64,000 nt of DNA from positions 28,244-92,243 of IMG/VR virus record IMGVR_UViG_3300031963_000050; one strand, given 5' to 3'. A program made the position numbers and the translations under genes. Under the pieces are notes generated by a model, which was given only the letters and a program-made list of their open reading frames with translations, did not search any database and had not been told where the DNA came from. This DNA is from a virus. Positions 61,615-64,000 of the stretch are shown in pieces; within the stretch, counting starts at the first letter, position 1; the number at the start of each line of letters is the position of its first letter.

Positions 61615-62505
61615 ATGGCAGTCAAACCAAAAAAAATCAACTACCTAAATAACAAAGACATTTTAAAAGAAATCCATACAAGTAAAAATTCATATTGTTC
61701 TTTCATAGAACCAGAATATCACAGATATGACATTATCATTGATATGCCTGAGAGCGAATTAACAACTAGTTTAGAATATGCATTGAAGCCTGAACAGATT
61801 CAACAAGCCAAAGAAACTAGAGCAACCAGACTGACTCAAGAAACAGGCGAAAAGGTTCTAGCAGAAGACATTAGTGTTACTGACCTAATCTTTAGAGTCA
61901 TGACATGGGAGCATGTACCAGTTGCACAAAAGCAGCCCAGAAAAACAGTAAAGAAGAAGTCGGCCAAAGAAATCTTCATCTTTGATGACGATGATGACGA
62001 AGACTTTTCAGACCTAGAAGACAAGTCAACCAAGAAAGCAGTTGACGATATGGTTCACGTAAAGGTCAACTTCCCTCCCTTCCAGCATTACAAGCTTGAC
62101 GAGACCAATACCTTCAACTGTGTTGGCAAAAGCCACTGGGTAGGTGGTATGGAGAACGGGCATTTTAGCAAAGAGCATGGACAGATTACTAACAAGCTTG
62201 CTAGAATGTACATGATGCTTTGTGAGAAGTATGCCATGAAGTTTAACTGGCGCGGCTATACGTATAATGATGAAATGAAGGCTAGTGCTGTGTTGCAACT
62301 AACATATGTTGGGCTTAGGTTCAACGAAGCAAAGAGTGCTAACCCATTCGCATACTACACCGCCGCTATTACTAATAGCTTCTGTCGTGTATTGAATACC
62401 GAAAAGCGCAATCAAAACATTCGTGACGATATTTTAGAAATGAATGGATTCAACCCAAGCTTTAGCAGACAGATGAAAGACATGAAAATGCAGTTACCTG
62501 ATTAA
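61615..62505 (+). CDS. 55: Late sigma factor gp55
   Basis: The frame is open from 61540, but ATG 61615 has an SD (AGGA, 7 bases) and is the likely start. The 296-residue product begins MAVKPKKINYLNNKDILKEI, like T4 gp55 (NYVNNKELLQAI). An extra region of about 165 residues follows, with an acidic run IFDDDDDEDFSDLEDK near 120-136. The sigma region-2-like block comes next: ITNKLARMYMMLCEKYAMKF, NWRGYTYNDEMKASAVLQLT, YVGLRFNEAKSANPFAYYTA and AITNSFCRVLNTEKRNQN. T4 gp55 ends in a clamp-binding motif (SLDFLYE); this one ends FSRQMKDMKMQLPD and I see no such motif. It directs host RNA polymerase to late TATAAATA promoters. Confidence 0.92.
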   Translation: MAVKPKKINYLNNKDILKEIHTSKNSYCSFIEPEYHRYDIIIDMPESELTTSLEYALKPEQIQQAKETRATRLTQETGEKVLAEDISVTDLIFRVMTWEHVPVAQKQPRKTVKKKSAKEIFIFDDDDDEDFSDLEDKSTKKAVDDMVHVKVNFPPFQHYKLDETNTFNCVGKSHWVGGMENGHFSKEHGQITNKLARMYMMLCEKYAMKFNWRGYTYNDEMKASAVLQLTYVGLRFNEAKSANPFAYYTAAITNSFCRVLNTEKRNQNIRDDILEMNGFNPSFSRQMKDMKMQLPD

Positions 62506-62554
62506 GGTAACCTAATTCGTTGCTTTTTTCTATTAGTGGAACTATAACGTAACT

Positions 62555-63571
62555 ATGGCTAATTTATTTAAGAAGGCGGCAGTCTTCACTGACATTCACT
62601 TTGGGCTTAAGTCTAACAGTGTACAACATAACCAAGATTGTTCAGACTTTGTTGATTGGTTTATTCAGAAGGCAAAAGAAGAAAATTGCGAAACTTGCTT
62701 TTTCTTAGGTGATTACAATCACCACAGAGCAAGTATCAATATTCAAACTATGCAGTTTGGTCTTCGTGCTTTAGAAAAACTAAACAACAGCTTTGATCAT
62801 GTCTACTTCATTCCGGGCAATCACGACCTCTATTATAGAGACAAGCGTGATGTTCATAGCGTTGAATGGGCAAAGCATCTACCTAATGTAACAATCGTGA
62901 ATGACTGGTTCATTCAAGATGAGGTAGTCATTGCTCCTTGGTTAGTCGGTGAAGATCATAAGAAGCTGGCTAAGCTATCAGGTAAGTATTTGTTTGGTCA
63001 CTTTGAGCTTCCTGCATTCTACATGAATGCTATGGTTCAGATGCCCGATCACGGTGATGTGAGCGACAATGACTTAGTTGGCTTTGAGAAAGTATTCAGC
63101 GGTCACTTCCACAAGCGTCAAGCACGTAACAACATTTGGTACATCGGAAACGCTTTCCCTCATAATTATGCAGACGCAGGTGACGATCAAAGAGGCATGA
63201 TGATTCTTGAATGGGGTGAAGACCCTGAGTTTCACGCATGGCCTGGGCAACCGTTGTTTCGTGTCTATAAGCTTAGCGACATACTAGATAACCCAGAGGG
63301 CTTGCTTCTTCCTAAGAGTAGTGTTAGAGTGCATCTTGATATTGATATCTCATACGAAGAAGCTAACTTCATTCGTGAGACATTGATTCCAAAGCACAAC
63401 ATACGAGAAATGTCACTTATCCCGATGAAGCTAGACCAGCACAGTCAAGACTTAGCCCCAGGTGAGGTAAACTTTGAAAGTGTTGACCAGATTATTATTG
63501 ATCAAATTTCTGCTATTGAGAGCGACTTCTTTGATCCAAAAGTATTGTTAGAGATTTATAGAAACCTATGA
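62555..63571 (+). CDS. 47: Recombination endonuclease subunit gp47 (Mre11 homologue)
   Basis: The 338-residue product has the calcineurin-type phosphoesterase motifs in order: AVFTDIHFGLKS (D-x-H, residues 9-20), FFLGDYNHHRAS (G-D, near 51), FIPGNHDLYYRDKRD (G-N-H-D, near 87), KYLFGHFELP and VFSGHFHKRQAR (G-H-x-H). Length matches T4 gp47. With gp46 it forms the Mre11/Rad50-type nuclease that resects DNA ends and drives recombination-dependent replication. The TGA overlaps the gp46 ATG by 4 bases. TTGCTT-17-TATAAC lies upstream (about 62530-62560), but its start site would fall too close to the ATG to trust. Confidence 0.96.
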   Translation: MANLFKKAAVFTDIHFGLKSNSVQHNQDCSDFVDWFIQKAKEENCETCFFLGDYNHHRASINIQTMQFGLRALEKLNNSFDHVYFIPGNHDLYYRDKRDVHSVEWAKHLPNVTIVNDWFIQDEVVIAPWLVGEDHKKLAKLSGKYLFGHFELPAFYMNAMVQMPDHGDVSDNDLVGFEKVFSGHFHKRQARNNIWYIGNAFPHNYADAGDDQRGMMILEWGEDPEFHAWPGQPLFRVYKLSDILDNPEGLLLPKSSVRVHLDIDISYEEANFIRETLIPKHNIREMSLIPMKLDQHSQDLAPGEVNFESVDQIIIDQISAIESDFFDPKVLLEIYRNL

Positions 63572-64000
63572 GCGTTGCATTAAAGAACATTACCCTACGA
63601 AACTTTCTTAGTATTGGTGCAGTAACACAAGCAGTAAACTTTGACAGTAAAGAACTTACACTTATTCTAGGTGAGAACCTTGACTTAGGTGGTGACGGTG
63701 CTAGAAATGGTACTGGTAAGACTACACTAATTCAAGGCTTGAGCTATGTATTGTTTGGTAACCCTATCAATCAGATTCGTAAGGACAATTTGATCAATCG
63801 TACTAACGCTAAGGGTATGATGGTCACGCTAGAGTTTAGCGTGAACGGTACTGAATATAAGATTGAGCGCGGCAGAAAGCCCAATGTTCTTCGCTTCTAC
63901 GTAAACAACAGTTTACAAAATAATAAAGAAGATAAAAACGAAGCTCAAGGCGAAAACAAAGAAACTCAGTTAGCAATTGAACATGCTATTGGTATGAGTA
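63568..64000 (+). CDS. 46: Recombination endonuclease subunit gp46 (Rad50 homologue), 5' part
   Basis: Only the first 144 codons are in the window. The product begins MSVALKNITLRNFLSIGAVT and has the Walker A region GGDGARNGTGKTTLIQGLSY (residues about 38-57), which matches the SMC/Rad50 ATPase head (G-x-N-G-x-G-K-T/S). FSVNGTEYKIERGRKP and LRFYVNNSLQ continue as the antiparallel sheet of the head. ATG 63568 overlaps the gp47 stop as ATGA. The coiled coil and Walker B lie to the right of the window. Confidence 0.96.
   Translation, partial: MSVALKNITLRNFLSIGAVTQAVNFDSKELTLILGENLDLGGDGARNGTGKTTLIQGLSYVLFGNPINQIRKDNLINRTNAKGMMVTLEFSVNGTEYKIERGRKPNVLRFYVNNSLQNNKEDKNEAQGENKETQLAIEHAIGMS

Noticed and set aside
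62506-62554. Terminator or promoter between gp55 and gp47
   Set aside because: GGTAACC is too short for a terminator stem, and TTGCTT-17-TATAAC would start transcription only a few bases before the ATG.

Overview
The window is a piece of a large T4-like myovirus genome that most probably infects an alphaproteobacterium. The T4-like assignment rests on recognisable gp55 (late sigma factor), gp47 and gp46 (recombination nuclease) and a baseplate block: a gp48/gp54-type tube cap, gp53, a probable hub protein, gp5, gp25 and gp6, followed by a giant structural protein. The host guess rests on a circularly permuted (two-piece) tmRNA whose tag reading frame (AANDNNVDLALAA) and T-arm look alphaproteobacterial. 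A marine SAR11-type phage is plausible, but the sequence does not prove it.

Layout, right to left along the minus strand. From 61.5 to 28.5 kb lies the baseplate block; 20 kb of it is one open frame of 6718 codons. From 28.7 to 22.6 kb lie tail-fibre genes: two fibres that share about 270 N-terminal residues but have different tips, a fibre-assembly chaperone between them, and other structural genes. From 22.6 to 2.2 kb lies a tightly packed accessory island for sugar or surface-polymer chemistry: glycosyltransferase-like proteins, a radical SAM enzyme, three tandem SGxxRT proteins, three tandem SGNH-hydrolase-like proteins, a cupin, a nucleotidyltransferase-kinase fusion, AroE-like, KdsC-like and GatZ-like enzymes, a NodU-type carbamoyltransferase, and a 1650-residue protein built from about 17 copies of a glycosyltransferase-like segment. 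Many neighbours overlap by 4 to 30 bases, so the island probably acts as one translationally coupled unit. It could decorate the virion, remodel the host surface, or make a metabolite.

From 2.2 kb to the left edge, a consensus-like sigma-70 promoter precedes a small exported protein, then a 54-residue protein, a Bfd-like [2Fe-2S] protein, the tmRNA and a nucleotidyltransferase cut by the window edge. A TATAAATA box, the T4 late promoter sequence, sits just upstream of the tmRNA.

The only plus-strand genes are at the right end: gp55, gp47 and the start of gp46. They diverge from the baseplate operon across a spacer that holds a perfect 10-base inverted repeat containing GATAAATA on both strands, plus a sigma-70-like promoter facing gp55. 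I saw no tRNA genes, integrase, transposase, insertion sequence or CRISPR array. No gene-free stretch exceeds 300 bases except the one filled by the tmRNA.
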